Program-made: the position numbers and the translations under genes | The notes under the pieces: generated by a model | What the model was told of the DNA's origin: nothing | The model's database searches: none | Seen by the model: the letters and a program-made list of their open reading frames with translations, nothing else | Shown: positions 6,788-13,834 of the stretch, piece by piece | Position numbering within the stretch: the first letter of the stretch is position 1 | Layout of the letters: each line of letters starts with the position of its first letter | From: Betaproteobacteria bacterium | GTDB lineage: Bacteria; Pseudomonadota; Gammaproteobacteria; Burkholderiales; Usitatibacteraceae | Length of the DNA stretch: 64,000 nt | Assembly (NCBI GenBank): GCA_016708825.1 | Contig: JADJEZ010000003.1 | Span: forward strand, 1 to 64,000 | Direction: 5' to 3'

Positions 6788-6877
6788 CACCGCGTTCGAG
6801 CGGGCCGTGGTCCAGGGTGGACCGCGTCTTGCCGCGGCCGAGGCATCGTGGCCGGCCGCTCAACTAGATCATTGGGC
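6782..6877 (+). other. attC site 13 (96-bp family) with mutated crossover base
   Basis: Left box CTCTAAC; right box reads ATTGGGC at 6871-6877 instead of GTTRRRY. The G at the recombination point is replaced by A, which should prevent normal strand exchange at this site. The rest of the site is normal. Confidence 0.85.
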
Positions 6878-6924
6878 ATCGCTGCAACACGCTGACGTCC
6901 CCCATTTGTTCCGGAGTTGAAGGC

Positions 6925-7431
6925 ATGAGAGTTGAGACCTTTGCGATATTTCTTATCGGTGCATTGACTTCAGTATTTACATCTGCGGAAAGTCCATGCA
7001 TTGAGTGTCGGCAGGCGGCCTTCCGTGAATGGCAGGTTTGCTTCGCGAGCGCCAAGTCTGACACTGACAGAGCTGTTTGCAAGGAGCAAGGACGAAAAAC
7101 ACAGGATCAATGCGAGACCAGCAAATGCGCCAACGTATTTTCAGATCAAGAAAAGAAGGATTGGGGTCAAGTCATCGATTTCGTCAAGAACAACACGGAT
7201 GTGATTCGCGAGGTGGGGAGTTTCAAACATGCCGTATCGCACGCTAGCTATAAGGTACCGGGAGAGTCCACGCCCTCAAGGTACATGGTGTACATCCTTG
7301 GAGGAAACAAGCCAACTTATGCTGTGGTTAATGTGTCCCGATTATCTGGTGAACTAAAGCCAACCTTGGCTTGCATCACCCATCGTTCGATTCAAGAGTT
7401 CCGCGGTCCTTTACCTGACATCTGCAAATGA
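6925..7431 (+). CDS. Secreted cysteine-rich protein, unknown function
   Basis: 168 residues with a signal peptide (TFAIFLIGALTSVFTSAES, cleavage near residue 22). The mature N-terminus holds a cluster of cysteines (CIECRQAAFREWQVCF, then C at KEQGR, CETSKC), suggesting disulfides or metal binding in the periplasm. The C-terminal part (SRYMVYILGGNKPTYAVVNV, then LACITHRSI) looks like a small beta-rich domain. The cassette starts TTGGGCATCGC, complementary to GCGATGCCCAA before attC 14. Family not recognised. Confidence 0.7.
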   Translation: MRVETFAIFLIGALTSVFTSAESPCIECRQAAFREWQVCFASAKSDTDRAVCKEQGRKTQDQCETSKCANVFSDQEKKDWGQVIDFVKNNTDVIREVGSFKHAVSHASYKVPGESTPSRYMVYILGGNKPTYAVVNVSRLSGELKPTLACITHRSIQEFRGPLPDICK

Positions 7432-7459
7432 TGAATGGGCTAGCAGTTTTGTACGCGAT

Positions 7460-7554
7460 GCCCAACCCCACGTTGCAGGGGACGGCCGGCAAGCTGCGCT
7501 TGCCGGTTCCCTCCGCGCTTCGCGCTCCGGCCGCCCTGAATTCAAACGTTAGGA
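7460..7554 (+). other. attC site 14 (divergent family)
   Basis: Boxes GCCCAAC and GTTAGGA with a 95-bp span and a long GGCCGGCAAGC / GCTTGCCGG inner stem. Not of the 96-bp family. Confidence 0.85.
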
Positions 7555-7564
7555 GGCATCACAG

Positions 7565-7885
7565 GTGTCCCCGTCTCATCTCGTCGCCGGCCAGGTGTAT
7601 TTCAAGGTTTGCTGCGAGAACGAGGCCCTAACGCGCATGCTCATCCAGTCCTACGAGTACCTCGGAAAGCAAGCACCGTCGGCGCTCGAGCCCGGTGAAC
7701 GGGCGTGGCGCTTCCGGCCCATGGATCCGTTTACGCACGCGGACGATGCCAGGCCCTACGACGGTGAGTACGAGTTCATAGAGAAGAACCTCGAATCCCT
7801 CTGTGACCTCCCCGCGTTGATCGACCTACTTCAACGCATTCAGCGCAATGGGCCGGGCCGCGCCTGGGCGTCCGATGCCTCCTAA
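7565..7885 (+). CDS. Cassette-encoded protein, unknown function
   Basis: 106 residues, soluble, no signal peptide (LVAGQVYFKVCCENEALTRM, then QSYEYLGK). The GTG at 7565 is chosen because AGGAGG at 7551-7556 sits eight bases upstream. That ribosome binding site is made by the cassette's own crossover box (GTTAGGAGG). The stop lies in attC 15. The YxYxGK segment recurs in hypothetical proteins I associate with cassettes, but no function is known. Confidence 0.65.
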   Translation: MSPSHLVAGQVYFKVCCENEALTRMLIQSYEYLGKQAPSALEPGERAWRFRPMDPFTHADDARPYDGEYEFIEKNLESLCDLPALIDLLQRIQRNGPGRAWASDAS

Positions 7886-7969
7886 CCTCCCGGTGTACCC
7901 GGACGCGCGCGGACGCGCCGCCATGTGCGTGGGTTGGCCTGCGCGCGCCGGTCACCGAGCACGTTAGGC
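7880..7969 (+). other. attC site 15 (divergent family)
   Basis: Boxes TCCTAAC and GTTAGGC, 90 bp, GC-rich stem (GGACGCGCGCGG region). Preceded by GATGCC, complementary to the cassette start. Confidence 0.8.
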
Positions 7970-7994
7970 CACGAATTCATCCGCATCGCCAACC

Positions 7995-8447
7995 ATGCAG
8001 CTTGAGGTCTCCCAAGCCATACGAGCCGACGCAGCTGAGTGCGTCACGCTGCGGGGGCAGACACGGGAGAACGCAGTATCCGCAAGCAGGCTTTGCGAGG
8101 TGGGTATCACCGTAGAAAGCTGGGGCGCTGACATCGAGGCCGGCGTGTTGCCAGGCTATGTATGCCGAGACACAGGCAGACTGGTCGGCTACTGTTTCGG
8201 AGATGCGCGCACAGGCGAAGTCGTCGTCCTCGCACTTCTGCCAGAGTACGAAGGGGCCGGTCTTGGTCGGCGCTTGCTAAGCCTCGTCGTAAACCGCCTG
8301 CGCAGCCTGGGGCACCAACGCCTATTCCTTGGCTGCTCATCCGATCCAGGAGTACGGTCGCATGGGTTCTACAGACACCTTGGTTGGCGCAGTACCGGGC
8401 GACTAGACCGTCTCGGGGACGAAGAACTTGAACTGCTGTCGCAGTAG
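7995..8447 (+). CDS. GNAT-family N-acetyltransferase
   Basis: 150 residues. EVVVLALLPEYEGAGLGRRL is the acetyl-CoA motif and GVRSHGFYRHLGWRSTG is motif B. The N-terminal QTRENAVSASRLCEVGIT block closely resembles the corresponding part of the GNAT at 19211, so the two are cassette paralogues. Substrate unknown. The cassette start TTAGGCCACGA is complementary to TCGTGGCCTAA ahead of attC 16. Confidence 0.85.
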   Translation: MQLEVSQAIRADAAECVTLRGQTRENAVSASRLCEVGITVESWGADIEAGVLPGYVCRDTGRLVGYCFGDARTGEVVVLALLPEYEGAGLGRRLLSLVVNRLRSLGHQRLFLGCSSDPGVRSHGFYRHLGWRSTGRLDRLGDEELELLSQ

Positions 8448-8475
8448 ACATGCCCCGCAAACAAGTGGCATCGTG

Positions 8476-8585
8476 GCCTAACCCTTCGCTCAAGCGGAGC
8501 GCCAACGGTATGCCGTCGCTGGGCTCCATTTCATTCTGGCCCAGCGTCGTCCTGCCGCTGTGCCCGCTTAGCTCAAACGTTGTGC
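8476..8585 (+). other. attC site 16 (110-bp divergent family)
   Basis: Boxes GCCTAAC and GTTGTGC; the long internal palindrome centres on GGGCTCCATTTCATTCTGGCC. The right box deviates from GTTRRRY at one position. A decayed relative lies near 20,900. Confidence 0.78.
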
Positions 8586-8642
8586 CGCTTGAAGGAAGCG
8601 TCTGCGATGGACATACCATATATAACATAGGCACAATATGGC

Positions 8643-8924
8643 ATGTGGCGCATTGAGGAACATCGACGCGTGGACAAACAGGCCGCGTCTGCGCCGTTGG
8701 AGATCCTGAAGCGCTACGAGAAGTGGAAGGACATCGCCTCCATTTCGGGCCCTCCCGGGCTTCGCCTGATCAAAGGATTTCACGACGAGGCGCTTTCCGG
8801 CGAGTGGAAGGGCTTCCGCTCATCCCGGCTTGGTGATCAATGGCGAGTCATTTACCGGGTAGTGGCTGAAGGCCCTCTGTTTCAGGTGGCATCAGTTACC
8901 GCCCACGATTATCGGAGGCCATGA
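8643..8924 (+). CDS. RelE-like mRNA interferase toxin (HigB type)
   Basis: 93 residues. Predicted ribosome-dependent mRNA-cleaving toxin. Family features are ILKRYEKWKDIASISGPPGL, FHDEALSGEWKGFRSSRLG and the QWRVIYRV strand, ending in VTAHDYRR. The antitoxin start overlaps its stop (ATGA at 8921-8924). ATG 8643 gives the usual N-terminus MWRIEEHR. The preceding 60 bp are AT-rich (CATATATAACATAGG, 8617-8631) and probably hold the promoter, though hexamers are not clear. The cassette is inverted relative to classic toxin pairs: toxin first. Confidence 0.82.
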   Translation: MWRIEEHRRVDKQAASAPLEILKRYEKWKDIASISGPPGLRLIKGFHDEALSGEWKGFRSSRLGDQWRVIYRVVAEGPLFQVASVTAHDYRRP

Positions 8925-9184
8925 TGAAAGACTTTCGTCCTGCTAAAAAGCGCGCCACCGTAACCGTCGGGGAATCGGTTCGCATTCTTCGCGAGCTTCA
9001 GGAATTGAGCCAGAACCAACTGGCTCAGACTTCCGGCATTCCCCAGGCCACTATCTCTGCCATTGAGAACGGGCGCGTCCGTCTCGGCGTCGAGCGTGCC
9101 AAAGTGTTGGCGCAAGCCCTTAAGTGCCATCCCGGCGTGCTGGTGTTTCCCGGTTGGCAGATGCCCAATGAAAAAGCGGCATAA
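8921..9184 (+). CDS. Xre-family antitoxin (HigA type)
   Basis: 87 residues with a Cro/C1-type helix-turn-helix: LRELQELSQNQLAQTSGIPQ then ATISAIENGRVRLGVERAK. It should bind the toxin encoded just upstream and repress the module. Start codon overlaps the toxin stop by four bases. The stop lies in attC 17. Toxin-antitoxin order and sizes fit HigBA-like systems. Confidence 0.85.
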   Translation: MMKDFRPAKKRATVTVGESVRILRELQELSQNQLAQTSGIPQATISAIENGRVRLGVERAKVLAQALKCHPGVLVFPGWQMPNEKAA

Positions 9185-9274
9185 CATCGCGTTCGAGTGG
9201 ACCGTGGAGCATTCTGGGCCGCGTCTCGTGCGGCAATGCGGCTGGCGTGCGGCCGCTCAACTAGGTCGTTAGCA
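9179..9274 (+). other. attC site 17 (96-bp family)
   Basis: Boxes GCATAAC and GTTAGCA. Left arm slightly altered (ATCGCGTTCGAGTGG). Confidence 0.88.
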
Positions 9275-9298
9275 GTCAAATTGGGGAGCGCCTATAAT
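9269..9298 (+). promoter_or_regulatory. Promoter overlapping the cassette crossover box
   Basis: TTAGCA at 9269-9274 (the right box of attC 17) and a perfect TATAAT at 9293-9298 are 18 bp apart. The antitoxin ATG follows at 9305, so transcription would start at or next to the start codon, giving a leaderless mRNA. The -35 match is four of six. Confidence 0.45.
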
Positions 9299-9304
9299 TT
9301 GAGC

Positions 9305-9535
9305 ATGAGCAGCCAGTTCGACGACCTGGAGAAGCGAGCCCGAGCCCTTTCCCGTGAGGAAAAGGCTGCATTGGCCCGCGTTCTCATCGATGAGCTCGAT
9401 CCTGTCAACGAATCGGGGGTGGACGAGCTTTGGCTCGAAGAAGCCCGCCGTAGATATGACGCCTATCGCCAGGGAGAGATGCATTCGACTCCAGGCGACG
9501 AGGCCATGGCCCGAGCCCGCAGCCGACTGCGGTGA
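9305..9535 (+). CDS. Addiction-module antitoxin (TIGR02574 type)
   Basis: 76 residues, acidic, helical. LEKRARALSREEKAALARVL followed by a single Trp in VDELWLEEARRRYDAYRQGE is the pattern of the small addiction-module component TIGR02574, partner of RelE/ParE-like toxins. The stop overlaps the toxin's GTG at 9532. A TATAAT lies six bases upstream of the start. Confidence 0.8.
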   Translation: MSSQFDDLEKRARALSREEKAALARVLIDELDPVNESGVDELWLEEARRRYDAYRQGEMHSTPGDEAMARARSRLR

Positions 9536-9825
9536 TCGGTTACCGTTTCCTTCCTCCCGCGGAGGAAGAGATGACGGACGCAGCGCTCTTCTACGAGTTG
9601 GCGGCGCCAAGTCTCGGACACGATTTCCTCGATGACATCCAACATGCGATTGACACCGTCCTGGAGCGGCCCGAGCTCGGAGCGCCCGTTGCCCATGGCT
9701 TTCGTCGCGTCCTGGTTCGGCGCTTTCCCTATAGCCTCATTTACGCCGTCGAAGTCGGGCACATCGTTGTGGTTGCCGTCGCTCACCAGCGCAGACGCCC
9801 CGGGTTTTGGAAGGGGCGACTTTGA
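9532..9825 (+). CDS. RelE/ParE-family toxin
   Basis: 97 residues starting at GTG 9532, four bases inside the antitoxin. The ParE/RelE fold is clear: LPPAEEEMTDAALFYELAAP, then FLDDIQHAIDTVLERPELG, then the arginine-rich core RRVLVRRFPYSLIYAV and final VAVAHQRRRPGFW. Predicted to inhibit gyrase or translation; the target is not resolved. It is followed by the attC that the IS3-family element has split. Confidence 0.85.
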   Translation: MIGYRFLPPAEEEMTDAALFYELAAPSLGHDFLDDIQHAIDTVLERPELGAPVAHGFRRVLVRRFPYSLIYAVEVGHIVVVAVAHQRRRPGFWKGRL

Positions 9826-9904
9826 CTGCTAACACCGCGTTCGAGCGGGCCGGAATCTTGACCCGGTAATGTAGACACCTCGGGCTAACAACCGGAGGTG
9901 TCAA

Positions 9905-10294
9905 ATGGCAGCCCGCAAGGGACCCAGGAAGGTCAATCGATATTCGATTGAGATGAAGCGCACGGCGGTTCGGCTGTCCAATGCACCAGGTGCTCGGGTC
10001 ATGGACGTGGCCGAAGCGCTCGATATCCACCCATTCATGCTGTCGCGGTGGCGCAAGCTGGCTTGGGAGGGATTGCTCGTGGCGACACCGGCAAGGAAGA
10101 GCAAGTCGGCGCAAGCCTCCAAGAAGGCCAAGGCACCCACGATGGTGCAGATGTCGAAGTACGCCAAGCTGAAACGGGAACTCGAGTTGCTGCGCAAGGA
10201 GCACGAATTCCTAAAATCGTTCGATCGCTTCCGTGCACAACTGAAGGCGAAAGGTTCGCCTTCATCGCGCGGGAGCGGAGGCGATTCGAAGTGA
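9905..10294 (+). CDS. IS3-family transposase OrfA
   Basis: 129 residues. N-terminal helix-turn-helix (VNRYSIEMKRTAVRLS, then VMDVAEALDIHPFMLSRWRK) for terminal-repeat binding, followed by a leucine-zipper-like helix (YAKLKRELELLRKEHEFLK). The family normally ends soon after this helix; here the frame continues past the AAAG at 10250-10253, where a -1 shift would join it to OrfB and produce the full transposase. Confidence 0.85.
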   Translation: MAARKGPRKVNRYSIEMKRTAVRLSNAPGARVMDVAEALDIHPFMLSRWRKLAWEGLLVATPARKSKSAQASKKAKAPTMVQMSKYAKLKRELELLRKEHEFLKSFDRFRAQLKAKGSPSSRGSGGDSK

Positions 10295-11100
10295 CGTGGA
10301 TGTGCCACAAGCTCGAAGTCTCGCGCTCGGGGTTCTATGCGTGGGCGGCGAGATCGCAGAGCGTGCGGGCTCGGCGCGATGAGCGCCTGGGCCGGTATAT
10401 CGAGGAGCACTTCGAGCAAAGCAGCGGCACCTACGGATCCCCACGGATCCACGCGCTGCTCGGGCGCCGAGGCGAGCGCTGCGGGCGCAAGCGCGTCGCC
10501 CGCCTCATGCGCGAACGCCACCTCAAGGCGCGTGCGAGCCGCATCTACCGGCGCTTGCCTGGCAATGTAGCCTGCAAGCTGGGCCTGGCCAACCAGGCTC
10601 GCGAGAGGCCCGTCACGGGGCCCAACCAGATCTGGCGCTGCGACATCACCTACCTGAAGACGAATCGCGGCTGGCGATACCTTGCCGTGATCATCGACCA
10701 GTACTCCCGGAGGCTGGTGGGGTGGAAGCTCGGGACGCAGCGCACCATCGAGCTCACCGTCGATGCGCTCAACCACGCGATCGAAAGGCGCCGCCCGCCC
10801 GCGGGGCTCATCTTCCACTCCGACCGCGGCAGCGAATACGCGGGCTACCTCTTCCGGGACAGCCTGGCCACCCGCGGCATCGTGCAGAGCATGAACCGGC
10901 CGAAGACCATGACCGACAACGCGCACATGGAGTCCTTCTTCCATTCGATGAAATCGGAAGCGATCCACGGCCATCCCCAAATGAAGCCCGTCGAACTGGA
11001 GGCGGTGGTACGGCGATACATCGGGCGCTACAACCGCACCCGCCTGCATTCCGCGCTCACCTATCGCTCGCCCATTGACTACGAACGATCTAACGCTTGA
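10252..11100 (+). CDS. IS3-family transposase OrfB (catalytic subunit)
   Basis: About 283 residues in the -1 frame relative to OrfA, expected as an OrfAB fusion. The N-terminal part (RFAFIARERRRFEVTWMCHK, then LEVSRSGFYAW) is the HTH_21 region. The rve integrase core has WRCDITYLKT (first Asp), IFHSDRGSEY (second Asp) and MTDNAHMESFFHSMKSE (Glu), the DDE triad. It ends with RYNRTRLHSALTYRSP, the typical IS3 C-terminus. No internal stop, so the element is probably functional. The start given is the frameshift position, not a true initiation codon. Confidence 0.88.
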   Translation, partial: RFAFIARERRRFEVTWMCHKLEVSRSGFYAWAARSQSVRARRDERLGRYIEEHFEQSSGTYGSPRIHALLGRRGERCGRKRVARLMRERHLKARASRIYRRLPGNVACKLGLANQARERPVTGPNQIWRCDITYLKTNRGWRYLAVIIDQYSRRLVGWKLGTQRTIELTVDALNHAIERRRPPAGLIFHSDRGSEYAGYLFRDSLATRGIVQSMNRPKTMTDNAHMESFFHSMKSEAIHGHPQMKPVELEAVVRRYIGRYNRTRLHSALTYRSPIDYERSNA

Positions 11101-11228
11101 AACTGCCGCCCATGTGTCTACCGAATCGGGTCAAGATCCCCGTGAGGCGTCGTGGGCCGCGTATAGCGCGGCAATGCGGTTGGTTTTCGGCCGCTCAACT
11201 CGATCGCTAGGCATTATTAGGACAGGCA

Positions 11229-11849
11229 ATGGCTGATTGTTGCAACGACAAGGCTTACGAGATCGAGGCGCTTCGTACTCGCCAAAGCTCGACACTTAAG
11301 ATAGTGCTGGGCATTAATGCTGTGATGTTCGTAGTAGAACTTACAGCAGGACTATTCGCCAATTCCGTTTCACTGGTAGCGGATTCGCTGGACATGCTAG
11401 GCGATGCTTTGGTATACGGCTTCAGCATTTACGTTGTCGCACGTGGCGCAAGAATGAAAGCCATTGCTGCTTTATTCAAAGGCGGCATCATGGCGACGTT
11501 CGGGTTTTTCGTTCTTGGGCAAGTCATCTACAAGATCATTGTTCCGCATGCCCCAGTGTTCGAGGCCATTGGCGTTATTGGCTTGCTCGCGCTTGCCGCG
11601 AATAGTTTATGTCTTGTTTTACTCTGGCGGCATCGAGCCGACGACATCAATATGAGTTCGGTTTGGCTGTGTTCGCGCAACGACATCATTGCGAATGTCT
11701 CGGTATTGTTCGCCGCCTTGGGTGTATGGCTTACCGGTTCTGGTTGGCCAGACATCCTTGTTGGCCTAGCGCTTGCCGCCCTGTTCCTTCGGTCAGCGCT
11801 ATTTGTGCTACGCGGGGCCATTCGGGAGCTTCGGACAATCAATGCCTAA
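11229..11849 (+). CDS. CDF-like cation efflux membrane protein
   Basis: 206 residues, five to six membrane helices. It resembles cation diffusion facilitators of the CzcD type: LGINAVMFVVELTAGLFANS in helix 1, then SLVADSLDMLGDALVYGFSI, the metal-site helix 2. In the second half the equivalent metal helix reads CSRNDIIANVSVLFAALGV, where canonical transporters have HxxxD; the His is replaced by Arg. The C-terminal cytoplasmic domain is absent. It could export a divalent metal, but the altered site makes the substrate uncertain. The N-terminal MADCCNDK carries a Cys pair. Single-gene cassette. Confidence 0.75.
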   Translation: MADCCNDKAYEIEALRTRQSSTLKIVLGINAVMFVVELTAGLFANSVSLVADSLDMLGDALVYGFSIYVVARGARMKAIAALFKGGIMATFGFFVLGQVIYKIIVPHAPVFEAIGVIGLLALAANSLCLVLLWRHRADDINMSSVWLCSRNDIIANVSVLFAALGVWLTGSGWPDILVGLALAALFLRSALFVLRGAIRELRTINA

Positions 11850-11919
11850 CAAATCGCTCAACACGGACGTGCAAAAGCGCCGCTTTGCTTTTGCACGCCG
11901 GTTGGCTCAAACGTTAGAG
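11844..11919 (+). other. attC site 19 (76-bp family)
   Basis: Boxes GCCTAAC and GTTAGAG, with a perfect internal hairpin GTGCAAAAGCG / CGCTTTGCTTTTGCAC. Closes the CDF-like cassette (start CTAGGCATT pairs with AATGCCTAA). Confidence 0.88.
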
Positions 11920-11924
11920 CGCAC

Positions 11925-12419
11925 GTGATAACGCTTCGATGCACAAGGCGACTACTTCGACGCGTTGGCGGCATCTCGACCATCGCACCCAGTCCATCCA
12001 CGACAGTCCTTGGCGACTGGCACGCCAATTTGCTGATGTGGCGTCCGCAAGTGATCCATTGCATGAATGACCGATCGACTCTCTCCGTATTGGTGCCGGC
12101 GAAGGAAAGCGCCGCGTTTCCAAACCGTTTGCGGATTGGGCTCGCAAAGCTCCTGTTAAGACTCGGCGTGGCGCCTGAAATCGTAGAGGCAGAAGTTACG
12201 GCAATGGGCGAGGTTGCAATCGCACCCACCAATAACCGGAGCATCCTGGGTTGCATGCGGGATGCCGCTCTTGCAATCGAGTACGCAGTGGAATCGGGGA
12301 AGCATTTCTCACTGGAGGAATTGGAAATGCGTCTGACTACACATATCCATGGCCCTACAGGCTACGCGCGCCCCGGGGAGCTCGCAGTCGAACTGCTATC
12401 TAAGGTGGCGCATGCATAA
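11925..12419 (+). CDS. DUF6933-like protein
   Basis: 164 residues from GTG 11925. The opening ITLRCTRRLLRRVGG and the segment STTVLGDWHANLLMWRPQ match the N-terminal pattern I know from DUF6933, a cytoplasmic domain of unknown function. The middle (LSVLVPAKESAAFPNRL) and C-terminal helices are intact. No catalytic residues can be proposed. Cassette start TTAGAGCGCAC pairs with GTGCGCTCTAA before attC 20. Confidence 0.65.
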   Translation: MITLRCTRRLLRRVGGISTIAPSPSTTVLGDWHANLLMWRPQVIHCMNDRSTLSVLVPAKESAAFPNRLRIGLAKLLLRLGVAPEIVEAEVTAMGEVAIAPTNNRSILGCMRDAALAIEYAVESGKHFSLEELEMRLTTHIHGPTGYARPGELAVELLSKVAHA

Positions 12420-12425
12420 AGTGCG

Positions 12426-12521
12426 CTCTAACAACGCGTTCGAGCTGTCCGTGGGTCAGCGTGGGCCGCGTCTCGCGCGGCAATGCGGTCGGTGTGCGGC
12501 CGCTCAACTAGATCGTTAGGC
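12426..12521 (+). other. attC site 20 (96-bp family)
   Basis: Boxes CTCTAAC and GTTAGGC; a textbook member of the family. Confidence 0.9.
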
Positions 12522-12609
12522 GACACAGGGTGAACACCTCGCGAATTGGGCTCGTGCCCTTGGAGCCAGACGGCGAGCGGCTGGTCGCGTATCTCGAACG
12601 GAGGACGCC

Positions 12610-13167
12610 ATGGGGCTCTTGACCTTCAGTATCAACGTCACCCTGGACGGCTGCGTCGACCACCAGGAAGGAATCGCCGACGACGAGACACACGCCTACT
12701 TCACCCGCCTGATGGACGAGGGTGGGGCGATGCTGTGGGGCCGCGTCACCTACGAGATGATGGAGAGCTACTGGCCAGCGGTCGCCCGAGGCGACGCGGA
12801 GGCACCGCCGGCGATGCGCGAGTGGGCCGTCAAGCTGGAGGCCAAGCCGAAGTACGTTGTGTCCTCGACGCGAAAGAACTTCCAGTGGACCAACAGCCAC
12901 CACATCGCCGACGACCTGCGCACTGGCGTACAGAAGCTCAAGGACGCGACACCGGACGGCGTACTCCTCGGTAGTGGCAAGCTCGCGACCGAGCTGGACC
13001 GGCTGGATCTGATCGACGAGTACAAGTTGCTCGTCCACCCCAGGATCGCCGGCCACGGCCCGACCCTGTACGAGAGCGGGCTGCCCAGCACGCGAAGGCT
13101 CGAGTTGATCGCGGCGAAGCCGCTCCGCAGTGGCGCGGTCGCCATGCACTACCGGCGCGCGCACTGA
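12610..13167 (+). CDS. Dihydrofolate reductase-fold protein (RibD C-terminal type)
   Basis: 185 residues. NAD(P)H-binding reductase fold of the RibD C-terminal/YyaP group, reaction unknown. Visible motifs: TFSINVTLDGCVDHQEG at the N-terminus, GAMLWGRVTYEMMESYWP, then KYVVSSTRKNFQW and VLLGSGKLATELDRLDLIDE with the nucleotide-binding GSG, and LVHPRIAGHGPTL. GGAGG at 12600-12604 positions the ATG. About 90 bp of non-coding leader separate it from attC 20. Confidence 0.85.
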   Translation: MGLLTFSINVTLDGCVDHQEGIADDETHAYFTRLMDEGGAMLWGRVTYEMMESYWPAVARGDAEAPPAMREWAVKLEAKPKYVVSSTRKNFQWTNSHHIADDLRTGVQKLKDATPDGVLLGSGKLATELDRLDLIDEYKLLVHPRIAGHGPTLYESGLPSTRRLELIAAKPLRSGAVAMHYRRAH

Positions 13168-13186
13168 CTCGGAAATGGGTCATGTC

Positions 13187-13264
13187 GCCTAACCCGTTGG
13201 TCAAGAGGACGCCCAAAAGCAGGCTTCGCCAGCTTTCGGTCGCCGCTTACCGCCAACGTTGGGC
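13187..13264 (+). other. attC site 21 (78-bp family)
   Basis: Boxes GCCTAAC and GTTGGGC; internal AGCAGGCTTCGCCAGCT. A decayed relative is attC 27. Confidence 0.82.
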
Positions 13265-13329
13265 CTCACAGAACACTCTCGCCGCACATCCAAACGCGCT
13301 TCGAGAAACGCCACGCTGAGGAGTTCCGA

Positions 13330-13704
13330 ATGCCAGCAGTACGGTACCTTGTGAACGACGTGGACACTGCGCTGGAGTTCTATAGGACCTTGGGCTTCAG
13401 GCTGGCCGACCGGTGGGGTCCGCCCTTCGCCATCGTGAAGCGAAAGGGCCTCTCTCTGTGGCTCAGCGGACCTGGCACCTCTGCTCGCAAGAAGCTCAAG
13501 AACGGCGGCATGCCAGAGCCGGGTGGATGGAACCGCCTCGTGATCGAGGTTGACGACATTGCCGACACTGTAGCCAAGCTGGAGGCTCTGGGCGTCACGT
13601 TTCGCAGCAGGCCAATCAAGGGCCCGGGGGGCCAGCAAGTTCTCGTCGAGGATCCTTCGGGCAATCCCGTGGAGCTGTTTCAACCCCGCGAGGACAACGA
13701 GTGA
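13330..13704 (+). CDS. VOC-superfamily (glyoxalase-like) protein
   Basis: 124 residues with the paired beta-alpha-beta-beta-beta modules of the vicinal oxygen chelate fold: RYLVNDVDTALEFYRTLGFR at the N-terminus and WNRLVIEVDDIADTVAKL, then FRSRPIKGPGGQQVLVEDPS and GNPVELFQP at the C-terminus. The final E of PVELFQ is the usual metal ligand. Many such proteins confer antibiotic or aldehyde resistance; the substrate here is unknown. Ribosome binding site GAGGAG just upstream. Confidence 0.85.
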   Translation: MPAVRYLVNDVDTALEFYRTLGFRLADRWGPPFAIVKRKGLSLWLSGPGTSARKKLKNGGMPEPGGWNRLVIEVDDIADTVAKLEALGVTFRSRPIKGPGGQQVLVEDPSGNPVELFQPREDNE

Positions 13705-13705
13705 G

Positions 13706-13816
13706 GCCTAACCATTCGCTCAACCGGACGCATTGCAGCATGCCGCGCCTGGCCGTCATTTCATACTCGGGCAGGCTGGTCCTGCCGCAACGCGCCAGTT
13801 GGCTCCAACGTTAGGC
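13706..13816 (+). other. attC site 22 (111-bp family)
   Basis: Boxes GCCTAAC and GTTAGGC, with a long imperfect internal stem. Similar in plan to attC 16. Confidence 0.85.
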
Positions 13817-13834
13817 GGCACAATTCGCGCTCTC

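Larger units (their letters stand above)
9853..11139 (+). mobile_element. IS3-family insertion sequence, complete
   Basis: 1287 bp, bounded by imperfect terminal inverted repeats GAATCTTGACCCGGT (left) and GGATCTTGACCCGAT (right, read inwards), each followed inwards by GTAGACAC. A 3-bp target duplication CCG flanks it (9850-9852 and 11140-11142). Two overlapping frames encode OrfA and OrfB as in IS3-family elements. It sits inside attC 18, in the same orientation as the cassettes. Confidence 0.9.
9827..11212 (+). other. attC site 18, interrupted by an IS element
   Basis: Left part 9827-9852 (box TGCTAAC plus ACACCGCGTTCGAGC) and right part 11143-11212 (GTGGGCCGCG to GCTAGGC). Removing the element and one CCG duplicate gives exactly 96 bp, the length of the common family. 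The right box is GCTAGGC (T to C), so the site is doubly damaged. Confidence 0.85.
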
